NCBI GenBank assembly: GCA_034401135.1
Contig: JAWZSP010000009.1
Span: forward strand, 1,736,001 to 1,800,000
DNA from: Volutella citrinella
Taxonomy: Eukaryota; Ascomycota; Sordariomycetes; Hypocreales; Nectriaceae
Direction of reading: 5' to 3'
DNA: 64,000 nucleotides
This document shows positions 14,052 through 26,243 of this stretch, one piece after another (within the stretch, counting starts at the first letter, position 1; each line of letters opens with the position of its first letter). A model generated the notes under the pieces. It was not told where the DNA came from and searched no databases. It was given only the letters and a program-made list of their open reading frames with translations. A program made the position numbers and the translations under genes.

Positions 14052-17000
14052 ATTACTTTATTATAAATAAGAGCGCTCTGACCCTGCTTTTAATATTAAT
14101 AATTTAAGTATTTAATAAGTACTTATATATTTTAGTACTTTATTCTTAAAATAAATATTAATAACTTTTTATTTACTTTTTTTTATAAAGTTCTTTTTTA
14201 TTTTACTAAGCTCTTACTAACTATTTACTTAGTTTTTTATTAAAATTATATAATTTTTAATTTTTTTTTTATAAAGCTTTTTATTTTTTTTTAAAATATT
14301 AATTCTTTTTAAATACTTAGTAATAGAATAGTAATTTTTTTTTATATTTAGAATATTTTATTTAATTTTTAATTTTCTATTAATAAAGAGTTTTTTAATA
14401 TATATATTAAGAAACTACTATACTTTAGCTATTTAATTACTACTTTTTATAATATCTAGATTAAGTATTATTAAAATAATTATAAGTAGAGATATATTTT
14501 TTATAAAGTAAACTAATTTAAGTACTAAGTAGTAAGTTAGTAACCTCTTTTTAAAATATATTTAATATTTCTTAGATTTTAATAAAACTTTAAGGCCTAG
14601 CTTAATAATATTAAAACTTTATAAAAAAAGTAAACTATTATTATACTTTTACTAAGAGCTATATTAATTTCTTAACTCTAAGATATTAAGTTACTTTATT
14701 AAATATAATAAACTCTTATATTAATATATAAAAGTACTTCTAAAAGTATATTACTAATTTAATAAATACTTATTAAAAAAAGCCTAAAAATAAGGCTGTT
14801 ATTATATAGTAGTTTTTTTAAAAATTTAATTTAATTTATAAGCTTATAATTATTATAGTCTTATAATAAGTATATTAAGCTTTTAGCTACTTTTTACTAA
14901 GTATTCTTTTAAGTTAATATATTCTGACTTTATAATTTTCTAAGCTAGCTAAATCTAGCTTAATAATATTATACTTTAAGTAAAAGCTATATAATTAATA
15001 TATATTTAAAATAATATTATTATTACTAAGTTTAAGTTTAAGCTTAATATACTTATTAATATTCTAAGAACTAAAGTAAAAAAAAAGAGAGTTAATAGTA
15101 ATAAGTAGCTAATTAATCTCTTAGTATAGTATTATATATTATTATTTTAATATACTACTTATACTATATTAAAATATCTTATTTAGTATATATATTCTTA
15201 CTTACTTTATTACTTAAATTAAAATATACTTTTATTAAATTATTAATATATTAACTAAGAGTTTTAAAATACTTAAAACTAGGACTAAAATAATTTAAAA
15301 GATAATAAAAATAGTAATAAAAAAGGTAAAGCTAAGTAAAGCTATTATTATTTACTTAGCTAGTAGTTTTTAATTTTATTTTTTATTTTTAATTATTTTA
15401 TAAAGCTTTTACTTATTTAAATCTAAGCTATTATTAGTAAGGGTCTGCTATACTCTTAGTAATTACTTACTTTTTAAACTTTTATTTTTATTTTTATTTT
15501 TTATTTTAATTAAGACTCTATTAATATATATTAAGGAATTTATTTTTTAATATAAATATATATAAGTACTTATTAAGTATTTAGCTTATTTTTATTATCT
15601 TACTTTTTATAATAATACTTTTTCTATTTATAATAAGCTTAGACTTTCTTTTTTATATTTATAAAATACTCTTTTAATTCTTAAGTATTATATTTTACTA
15701 GCTAGCTTAATTACTTAACTTAATAAAATATTTATATTTTATTAGTTTTATATATAATAACCTTTTTAACTTCTTAATTTTTTTTTTTTTTTTAAAATTA
15801 AAATAATTAATTAGTAATTATTCTCTTATTATTTTTTTAATTTAAGATTTTAGTAATATAATTAATATTATATTATATATATATTAGTATTTAATAAGTA
15901 ATTTAACTTAGTAAGCTTACTTACTAATATACTTAATAATCTTTATTTTAATAAAATAAAGTATAAGTTTCTTATATTTAAAATAAAAGTTTTATATAGA
16001 AAAGCTAACTATTTAGCCCTTTTTAAAGATCTGCTCTTTATATAGTTTATTATAATATTTTATTTATAACTTTATAACTATCTTTTATAATTTAATAGTC
16101 TTTTAATAAAAGCTTATAATTTTCTTAATATACTTTTATATATCTTAGACCTTAGTTTTTATAAACTTAAGGATATACTTAATAATATAAAAATAGTATT
16201 TTATTAGTATTTTTATTAAAAATATACTAATTATATTATAATAATTATTATTATATATAAACTCTACTTTTTAAAAATAAGTTATTTAGTTTTATAAAAA
16301 GCTCTTAATATAAATTTATAAATACTTTTTTAATATCTAATTAAGCTGCTCTATCTACTTATCTATCTAAAAGTAATATATTATTAATAAGTACTATCTA
16401 ATTACTTACTTTTTAATTAAATCTACTTAAAATTAATTTATAAAAAGCTTATTTTTATTATTAATAATTCCTTTTAATATTTTATATTTATATTTAATAT
16501 ACTTATATAAAATACTTATTAATTATACTATATTAAGTCACTTAGTAATTAAAATAAATAAAGTATATTTAATTATTTAATAAATAATTATAAGAATTAT
16601 ATTAGCTAGCTTACTTTTAAGCTATATACTTTATAATAGGCTTATAATAAAGTCTATATTAATTTCTTAAAATAAGTATAATAATAGTAATAATAATTAA
16701 AGCTTTTTATATAAGTAATATCTTAATATATAGATACTTTAGTAATACTTATAAGTCTTAATATACTTTTTTATATTTTTTATAAAGTTAATTTAATAAA
16801 ACTTTCTTAAGATTAGCTTTATAATCTTTATTACTTTTATATACTCTAACTAAGAGTTATTATAATAATATTAAACAATCTTACTTTATAAAGATAGCTT
16901 TTTTAAAATAATCAGTCTCTTTTTAAAAAATAATATACTTATATAATCTATTATATAATTCTTCTTTTTAGTATTAATATATATTATATTTATATATATT

Positions 17001-17908
17001 AAGTATTTTAAGTTAATAGTTTATAACTTTTTAACTAGCGCTTTTAGCTTATATAATAATTATATTAAAAATAATATTTTATTTTTTATAAATTCCTTTA
17101 TAATAAAGTATAAGATATATTAATTTAAAATAATAACTCTAGCTTATTTTAAGTCCTTTATATACTTTTAATAAGTATTATTTTAAAAAGTAAGTTTTAT
17201 AATAAGACTTTTTTAAACTAGTCCTATTTATACTTTAGTTTATACTTTAGATACTATTACTTATATTATATATAAAAATAGCTTATAAAATAAGCTATAT
17301 TATTATAAAATAGAAGTTATAATTATCTAAGCTATAGCTAGTCTAACTAAGCTAGACTTAACTACTTAGATAAATACTTAAGATATTTTAAACTTTCTTT
17401 TTTAATTTATAATTATTTATTATATATTTAGGAAAAAGTCTTTTATTAAGTTAAGCTTATAAGCTAAACTTAGTAATATATTACTATATATAAACTAACT
17501 TTTTATATAATTAGGCTTATAAAATAGCCTATTTATAAAGTTATTTACTTTTAAATAGTATTATATCTTAAAATTAAATTCTAAAAGTTAATATACTTAT
17601 TTTATAAGTCTTTTTTAAAAGTCTTTTATAAAAGCTTTAAGAATTTATTAAAATACTTTATAATTAGTAAAAAGTATAAAATATTTAAAAAGTCCTTAAA
17701 AATAATAACTCTAGTACTTAATTAATTTAAAGATTATAAAAAGCTCTTATTACTTTATACTTTATTAATTTTCTATTTTTAATAATTTATATAAAAAGTA
17801 TATAATTAGATACTATTAGCTATTATATTACTAAACTAAGATACTTATAATTACTTAGTTAAAAGTATCTATTTTTATTTAGTTAAAAAGTATAGAATTT
17901 TAATAATA

Positions 17909-18110
17909 TGTGAAGATGTAGCTACAGGCCGAAGCTAGGAACGAGCATACAGTTAGGGGTAGGCCGCTATATTGACTTTTACTTATAAGTTCTAAGTAAT
18001 CTTAGTGCGTGGTTTTTCGCCTAGTAGCTGGCATGCCCGCGCGCAGCCTTCGCGGCCTCTGTAGCCCACGGGCTGGTCCAGGTCACGTGCATTGTAGGTT
18101 TTCCCTCACA
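17909..18110 (+). mobile_element. Unmutated solo R2 LTR with 5-bp target duplication
   Basis: 202 bp of normal base composition in otherwise RIP-destroyed DNA. It begins TGTGAAG and ends CCTCACA, giving TGTGA/TCACA inverted ends. It is flanked by TAATA on both sides (17,904-17,908 and 18,111-18,115). It retains GCGCGC, GGCC and CACGTG motifs that have become AT in the other three R2 LTRs. The target itself was already RIP-degraded when this copy arrived. Confidence 0.88.
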
Positions 18111-20877
18111 TAATAAAGAATAGTTATAAAATTAAAAGCAACTTTTAGCTTACTAAATATAACTATAGTATATTTTATTTACTAAAACTTTTTAATTTAC
18201 TTACTTTTATAGCTTTTTTTTAAAAAGTCTATTAAAAGTAAAGCTACTTTTAAATAGTAAAAAATAAATTTCTAATAAAAGTTATAAAATCTTAAGAAAA
18301 TCTAAAAATCTTAAATAGATTTTAATAATTATTACTTAGTAATAGCTTATATATACTCTAGTTTTATATTTACTCTTTTTTAAGTAATATAATAACTAAG
18401 AAAGTCTATTTCTTATTAATAGAATATATATTTTAATAGCTTTATATAGAGCTATATAGCTTATAGCTTTTAGAAAACTTTTTAAAAGTATTAAGTATAT
18501 TTTTCTTAAGTTTCTAAGTAGATAATAATATTATTAAAATATATAATATAATAAGTATTTAATAACTTAATAAGTATTTAATAAATATATATTTAAAAAG
18601 TAGTTAATATATTAATTAAGCTAAAAGGTATAACTATATATTTAAAATATCTATATTATATATAAAAAGCTATCTTTTAATAATTACTTTTTTTAATATA
18701 AATATAATAATATATATCTTAGATATTAATAATAAAAATCTATTTTACTTTTAAAAAATAGTTTAAAAAGTTTTTAATTAATAAAAAAGAGTAGTAATTC
18801 TTAATTATAATTATATTAAGACTATAATAATCTATATATAAATAAAGTATATTATTTTTTTTAAATATAAATAAGATTAAGGCTTTTATAAAGTTTTTAA
18901 AGTACTTAATATAATTAAAAGCTAAGTACTTAATAATATATTTATAAAATACCTAACTTTACTTTTTATTTAATAAGTATAATAATTTAAAAAGTAAGGT
19001 CTTACTTTTTATAATATTAATTATATACTCTATACTTTATAAAATAAGCAGCTCTTTTACTAAGTCTTTATTAAAAGCTTTTATAAAGCTTATAAATTTT
19101 ACTAAGAGTTTTATATCCTTAAGTTACTTATTTTTATTTAAGGACTTAATTACTCTATCTTTACTAAAAATAGTATTATAAATATAAAAGATATATACTT
19201 TATATCTTTTTTTAAGAATTTTATATATAATTAACTTAAAGTTTATAATAAAAATAGGTTTATAAAACTAATAATAAGTTATTATAATTATAAAAATACC
19301 TTCTTTTTTTATTAAGTTATTTAATATTAATAAATTACTTACTTTTTTAAGCCTATTTATTTTAATAAAGGTCTTATATACTTTCCTTAGCTAGCTTTTA
19401 CTATTAATAAAAAAAAAGGTTAGCTAATAAGCTTTACTTTTTATTTATTTTATAATACTTTACTAATTTTAAAATTCAAGTACTATATAATTAAAAAGCA
19501 GTTAGAAACCTAGCTTTACTATAAAATAGTTATTAATAAAGTCTACTTATACTATTATATTTATATTTATAATTATTTAGTTTTTTATATAGCTATAAAA
19601 TATAATAGCTTAGCTTATAATAATCTTATTAATAAGTATAATAATAAGTTTAAGTATTAATACTATTACTTTTTTATTAATACTTACTTATTTTTTAATA
19701 ACTTATTAATATCTATTTTTTAATAAACTTCTTATACTTAAGCCTTAAATAATAGTTTAATAAAGGCTTTTAAAGTCAGGATAGTATTATTTTAGTATTT
19801 ATATATAAAGTAGTCAGCTTTTTTATAATTAGGCTATTTATATTTATAATAAACGCTTTATATAAAGCTCTTTATATTCCTTTCCTTTAAATATTAAAAT
19901 ATAGATTAGTTTAATTATTATCTTTTTTTTTTAGTATTATAATTAGTATTATTTATAAAATAGTAGTTTAAGTATATAAGTATATAACTTATTTTATTTA
20001 TATTTTTTTTATAATAATTTATTAATTAATTAGTATAAATATAACTAAGATATATTTATATCCTTTTAGCTTTACTAATAATATTATAAACTTTATAAAA
20101 ATCAACTATTTAATAGTCTATTTTATTTTATAAGTTCTTTTATAAGTAATAATAAAAGTAGTAGGCTAAAATAATATTAATATTAATTCTTTTAATACTT
20201 AATAAGATATAAATTATATTTTATAATTAGAAAAATTTAAAAAGTCTTTTAGCTTTTTTTTATTAAAAGCTTTCTAACTTATTATAAAACTATTACTTAT
20301 ATATATAAAAGTTAATATACTTTTATTATATAAAGCTAATAAAGTCCTTTTAAATAAAGTTATTTAATAACTTATTAATATATATTTATTAATATTATTA
20401 AATCTTATAAAAAGCCTTAGTAAGAGCTTAATTAATCCTTTATATTATAATAGCGCGCTTTTTAAAACTATTATTAATTTTAATTATTTTAATTTAATTA
20501 TTAAAAATAGTATTAAGGTTATCTTTTTATAGCACTTTATAACTATAAGTAAGTAGGTATTTATATTTATAGCTAAGGTTAAGAAAATACTTAGTAAGTA
20601 GTTAATAAATAAGCTTATTCTAGTCTACTATTTATTATAAGATAGTTATTATAAGGTTTATTATAAGGCTCTTATACTTTATACTTATATAAAAGCACTA
20701 CTTTTATTTTAAGGTCTTAATTAATAATATTAACTTCTTATTATTAAATAATAATAATTAGTTAAATAGAAAAAGAGTATATACTCTTAGAGTAATTAGA
20801 GATATTATATTATATATAAAAATAGACTCCCTTAGTTAAGATATAGTTTATACTAATTTTTTAAAAAGTAAAAGAAT

Positions 20878-21079
20878 TATAAAAATATAATTATAAGCTA
20901 AAGCTAGGAATAAGTATATAATTAAAAGTAGGCTATTATATTAATTTTTACTTATAAGTTTTAAGTAATTTTAATATATAGTTTTTTACTTAGTAATTAG
21001 TATACTTATATATAGCTTTTATAGTCTTTATAACTTATAAGCTAGTCTAAGTTATATATATTATAAGTTTTCTTTTATA
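20878..21079 (+). repeat. R2 LTR (RIP-mutated), right end of the R2 element
   Basis: 202 bp, same alignment to 17,909-18,110, with RIP-type differences. Confidence 0.8.
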
Positions 21080-22399
21080 ATTAGATTAAATAGAATCTTA
21101 GTTATAATTCTTAAGAATTAAGTTATTAAGTTAGTAGCTTTTTATAAGAATTAATATATTTATAATAGTTTTAAAAATATTATAAATAATATTATATCCT
21201 AGCTCTTTTTATTTAAAAAGACCTAATTATAATTAAAAAAAAAATCTAAAATATTAATAATCTTATATTATATAAAGTCAGCTAAGAATTTATTAATATT
21301 AAGCGGACTTATAGTATTTTTAATTATAAATATATTATACTTTATTACTAAATTAATTAATTATAAGCTATTATTTTTTTTTTTAAATTAAGAACTAAGA
21401 GTTATAATATAACTTATAACTTTTTTTTAAGACTTTTTAATTTAATTAAGTTTTTAAAAAGTTAATTACTTTATTAATTATACTTTTTAAAATCAGTATT
21501 ATACTAGCTTAGAATACTTAGTAAAGAATTATTTTAATTATTTATAATAATATAATTAAAAAGTTTAATAATCTGCTTTTTATAAAGTCCTAAGCTAAGG
21601 CTGCTTTATAATTATATAGCACTTTTATTAAAACTTTTTTTTTTATAAAATAAGAGTTTTATTAACTTAATTAAATAGATCTCTAAGTCTTTTTATTATT
21701 AGCTAAGTGCCTTTTTTAATTTTAAAAAATTTTAGTATTAGTTTTAAGTACTTAAATAGACTCTAAAAGTTCTTTTAGGCCTTAATTAACTTTTTTTTTT
21801 TTATTATAAATCTTTTTTAAGAGTTAAGCTATTAAATAATATATTTTCTAAAGGTCTGACTTTATTAATTTTATATTTATATATTATATTAATTTTAATA
21901 TCTTTACTTAGTTACTTTATATAAGTCCTTTTTTAGTTATTAGATATCTATACTTACTTATTTATAACAGCTTACTTTATTATTTAATAATAGCCCTAGA
22001 TCTTTTTCTTAATTAGTTTAATAATTTTATAAACTATATTCTATTTAATCTTTTTTAATATATTATAATTATTATCTTTTTTAAGAATAACTCTCTTTTC
22101 CTTACTTAAATCTAAAATATAAGTACTTATTTTTAAGTTTTATTAACAGTCTTTTTTTTTAAAATATAACTAGTTATATTATATATTACTAGCTGCTATT
22201 ATTATAACTTTAATTTCTTTAAGTTAGTATTAAATAAGCAGGTTTTTATTATAAAATAAATAATTAAATAAAACTTTATATATTTAAATAAAGGGTATTT
22301 TTAATAAAAAGAGTATACTAACTCTATTTAAGATAATATATATTCTCTGCTCTATTTATATATTTTTTAAATAAAGTTTTATTAAATATTAATACAGCA
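21080..22399. repeat. RIP-degraded DNA, probable R4 internal region
   Basis: AT-rich, no open frame. Ends at a short near-palindrome, AATACAGC-AG-GCTGTATT (22,391-22,408), at the border of the non-RIP island. Confidence 0.4.
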
Positions 22400-22741
22400 G
22401 GCTGTATTAGTAATAGGATTCCTACTATAAATAAGAAAACAAGGAAACAAGAGATACAAAGTGTATATAGATATTAAGAAGTAAAATTCGATAGTCCTTT
22501 TCTAAGCTAAAAAATCCTCTTTTATAAGAAAATCCCTAGGAATTCCCTGTATATTCTTTCTGTAGCTAATTTCTAGGAAATCCCCAGGAAGTCAGCTGGA
22601 AGTAGGAATAATATTTCTCTGGATTTCCTAGAGACTTCCCCGGCAGATCCTCGGGTCGTGCACGCTGATAAAGTGGGGACTTCCAGGGAATTTCCCCACC
22701 ACTGCGCGCGCCCGCGGGCTTCGGGGAAATCCCTGTAATAG
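22400..22741. repeat. Non-RIP island with repeated GGAAATCCC-like motifs
   Basis: About 340 bp of clearly higher GC, including GCGCGCGCCCGCGGG near 22,704-22,718. It carries at least five direct or inverted GGAAATCCC/GGGATTTCC-type words, for example near 22,542, 22,577, 22,619, 22,689 and 22,721. The ends (TAATAGGATTCC at left, GGAAATCCCTGTAATA at right) are imperfect inverted repeats. It looks like a short non-autonomous element (MITE-like) or remnant. No coding capacity. Confidence 0.5.
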
Positions 22742-25700
22742 ATATTTACTTACTATTTTAACTTTTTTACTATTATAAGCTATAATTATAGTCTTAATAT
22801 ACCTAACTTTTAGTTTAAAAGCCTTAGTTATTAATTTAGAAATCAGGTTCCTTTTTATATTAATATTTACTAACTTTTTAATAACTAGTTTATTTATTTA
22901 ATTAAGCTAAACTTTAATTTATAATAACTCTTAGTAATAAAAGATTAATTTTATACTTATAATACTTTTTAAGTTAATTAAGACTTAATAAGTTTATACT
23001 TTTTTATATTACTTTAACTTATTTATTATTAATTAGCTAAGTAAATTTATAATCTAGTTATTTAAAGTAATCTTAATATTATTAACTTTATATTTCTTTT
23101 TTATAATTTTAAAATAAGTATTTAAGAAGTTTTATAATTAAGCTTTCTTTATTATAATATAAGCTACTATATAAGTTTAATTATAGCTAGCTTTTATTTT
23201 AAATACTAACTTAATATACTAAGTATTTATTACTTTATTAATAACTTTCTTAATATCTTAATAAAACCCTTTTATAAACTAAGAGTTAAGCTTTATAATA
23301 TTTTTTAAAAAGATATTTATTTTCTAATTAATAGCTTTAATATATAATCTTTACTTAATCTGATCTTTATTATTATTAAAAATAATCCTAGGATTTATAT
23401 TCTTATTATTACTAAGTTAGTAATTAGATTATAAGCACTTTATTAAGGTATTCTCTTAAAAATTATTCTATTAGTTTTAAGAATATTAATAAGAACTAAT
23501 TACTTTTTTATTATTACTTTTTAAATACTTATTAACTATATTATTAACTTAAATATCTTTTTTTATTATATTAAAGTCCAGGCTATCTTTATTTATTATA
23601 AGAAAGTTAGTTTTTATCTAGTTAAAAAATATTTTTTAAGCTAGCTAATTATTTTAATTAAGATAAAGCTGAATCTAAGAGTTAAGTTAAGAGCTCTTAT
23701 TCTTTTTTATAAATCTTTTAAAAAGGTCTTTCTTTTTAAGTATTTTAATATACCCTCTAGGCAGCTTTTAGAAATATATAAAGGTCTCTTTAAAACTCTA
23801 TATCTTAATATTTAAAAAATAATTTAATTATAGGATTATTTTTTATCTAATTCTGCTTATATTATAATAAAAGATCTTAATTAAAAATAAGAGTATAAAA
23901 TACTTATTAAGTTAGATAGCTTTTATATTTAGTTTATAATAAATAATATACTCTTTCTTATTATTTTTTTATAACTTTAAGCAATCTTTTAAAATATAAT
24001 TCTTATTATTATAATAATAATACTAATACTACTTAAACTTATCTATTATTATTATTATAATATCTTAGTTATTTCTTTTAATAATTTTTTTAATTATCTA
24101 ATAGTTATAAATTTTCTTAATAATAACTATATTTATCTAGATATTCTAAATCTATATACCTTATTATAAAATATATCTTTTTTTATAAATCCTCTCTTAG
24201 TTCTTAAAAACTATAACTTAGATACTTAGCTCCTTGATTTAATAAGTTAAATTAGCTAGTACTAACTCAGTGCTATTTACTTTCTTATTCCTATATTAAA
24301 AACTAACCTTTTTATCTTTTTAAAGTAAATACTAAGCTCTATTTAACTAATTAGCAGGGTTGCTTACTTTACTTTATAATATATTACTCTTTTTAAAATT
24401 ACTATTTTATTTTAATTAGCCTGATTTTTTAGTAATCTTTTTAACTTAGAAAATTATATTAATACTATTTAATATTATTTTATAAAACTTCTTTAAGATA
24501 GTGTCTAAGGTATAGCTAAGTTATTTATATAATTCTTTTTTTTATTAATTAGAGAGCTTTTTATATAAAGTATAAGTAAAAGTTATATTAATTACCTAAT
24601 TATTTAAATAAACTGCCTTAATTAAGTAAGTATACTTATCTATCTACTTTTTATATTTTAAATATCTCTTAATTTAATATTAAGATTTATTATATTTATA
24701 AATTAGTAAATTAGTACTTTATTTAGCTTATTATTATAGCTTTTAAATTATTTAATTAATATACTTTTAGCTTTTTTTTAAAAGCAGCTTTTTATAATTC
24801 TCTTTACTTATTTTATTAAGAATCTTTTAGTAACTTTTAAATCTATATCTTTTTTTATCTAGCTTTTTAAGAACTCTTAAGCTTTTATATAATCCTTATA
24901 ATATTTAAAAAAAAAGGTAATTTTATTCTTATTAAAGTAATATTAATTAAGAAAGGGATAGTACTTATTACTTATTAAGTAATCTATTTTAAAACTAAAT
25001 AATAAAGTAGTTATTACTTTTTTATAATTTAAAAAGGTTATAAATATAAATAGTTTTCTTATATAAGATACTTTATTAAAAAGTTAAATAATTTAATTAA
25101 TTTTATAAGATTTTTTAAAAGTTAAAAGAATATTTAGTAATTAAATAAGCTTAGTATAAAAAGTTATATAAAAAGTTCTTTTTACTAAAAGGTCTATAAT
25201 ATATATATACTTAGTTATTTTATACTTTCTTTTATATATTATAATAATAATTTTATTTTATAAAATCTATTTAAATATAAGTATATAAGCTAATAATAAT
25301 AAGATTATTATTAAGCTAACTCTTATAGCTATATAAATTATTACTAATCTAGTTATTATAATAAGTTTTTTAATTAATATAAAGATTATAATTAGGAATT
25401 TAACTTTTAGCTTAAAATATAATATATTTATTTTATAATTAGCTTAATTAGACTAAATCTTAAAGCAGGACTTATTATATTTTTACTTTAATTAAATAAT
25501 TAATAATACTTTATCTTATATCTTAAGTTATTTTTTACTTTTTTTTTAAGTCTATTAATTAAAATATTTACTTAATTAAAATAATAATTCAGTTTTAATT
25601 ATAAAGAATCCTTTATCTAATTTTTACTTATAATTAAATTATTTTTTAAAGTTTATATAACTGCCTACTTTTAAAATAGTTATTTTACTTTCTAATTTTA

Positions 25701-25819
25701 AATTAAGAATTATAGGTTTTAGTATAATATAGAAATACTCTTTTAGTTAAGCTATTTAATTTTTTAAATCTCTAGCTTTTTATAAAAAAAATACTCTTTC
25801 TTATTATAACTTTTAAATT
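22742..25819. repeat. RIP-degraded DNA, probable R4 internal region
   Basis: AT-rich, without open frames. The minus strand has hints of a polyprotein but no motif I can name with confidence. It ends at the right R4 LTR. Confidence 0.4.
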
Positions 25820-25963
25820 TATTAATAAAAATAATAAGCTTAAATAAATATTAGTAATTATTAATATCCCTTATAAAAACTTATTATAAAGTAGCTAAAC
25901 TTAAATAAAAAAGTAAAAAATTATATAACTTTTAATAAGAGAATTTTATAAAATAAATAAAAT
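25820..25963 (+). repeat. R4 right LTR, first part (split by R1 copy B)
   Basis: Matches 10,765-10,908. It is broken after AAAAT (25,959-25,963), the left target duplication of R1 copy B, and continues at 33,223. Confidence 0.78.
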
Positions 25964-26243
25964 TATTACTATAAAATATATAATATATAAATAATATATA
26001 GGTTAAGCTATATAACTTTATAAAAAAAGAGGTAATAATAAGATTCTATAATAAAAAGTAACTAAAGCTTTTTTAATATTTTAATAAGCTTCTTTTATAA
26101 TATTATATATTATAAAGCTTCTTAAAATATATATATTAGTAGTAGTATTACCTTACTTTTTATACCTAGCTCTGCTAGCTTTTATAACTAGGCTAAATAG
26201 CACTCTATAGCTAAGGTAGAGCTTAATACTAAATATTATAATA
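25964..26243 (-). repeat. R1 3' LTR of copy B
   Basis: 280 bp, partner of 32,938-33,217. The polypurine tract lies directly inside it (26,244-26,260). Confidence 0.88.

Larger units (their letters stand above)
13850..21079 (-). mobile_element. R2 Ty3/gypsy element, full-length candidate
   Basis: Bounded by two 202-bp R2 LTRs (13,850-14,051 and 20,878-21,079). The minus strand near 18.79-18.87 kb reads a gypsy RT segment (DYYSLN, IIIKNYYS). The catalytic box gives F-N-N at 18,530-18,538 in place of the DD pair (codons at 18,530-18,535). The 5' LTR would be the right one. The flanks (TTTTT and ATTAG) do not match as a target duplication, so decay or recombination is possible. A younger solo LTR is inserted at 17,909. 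Confidence 0.75.
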
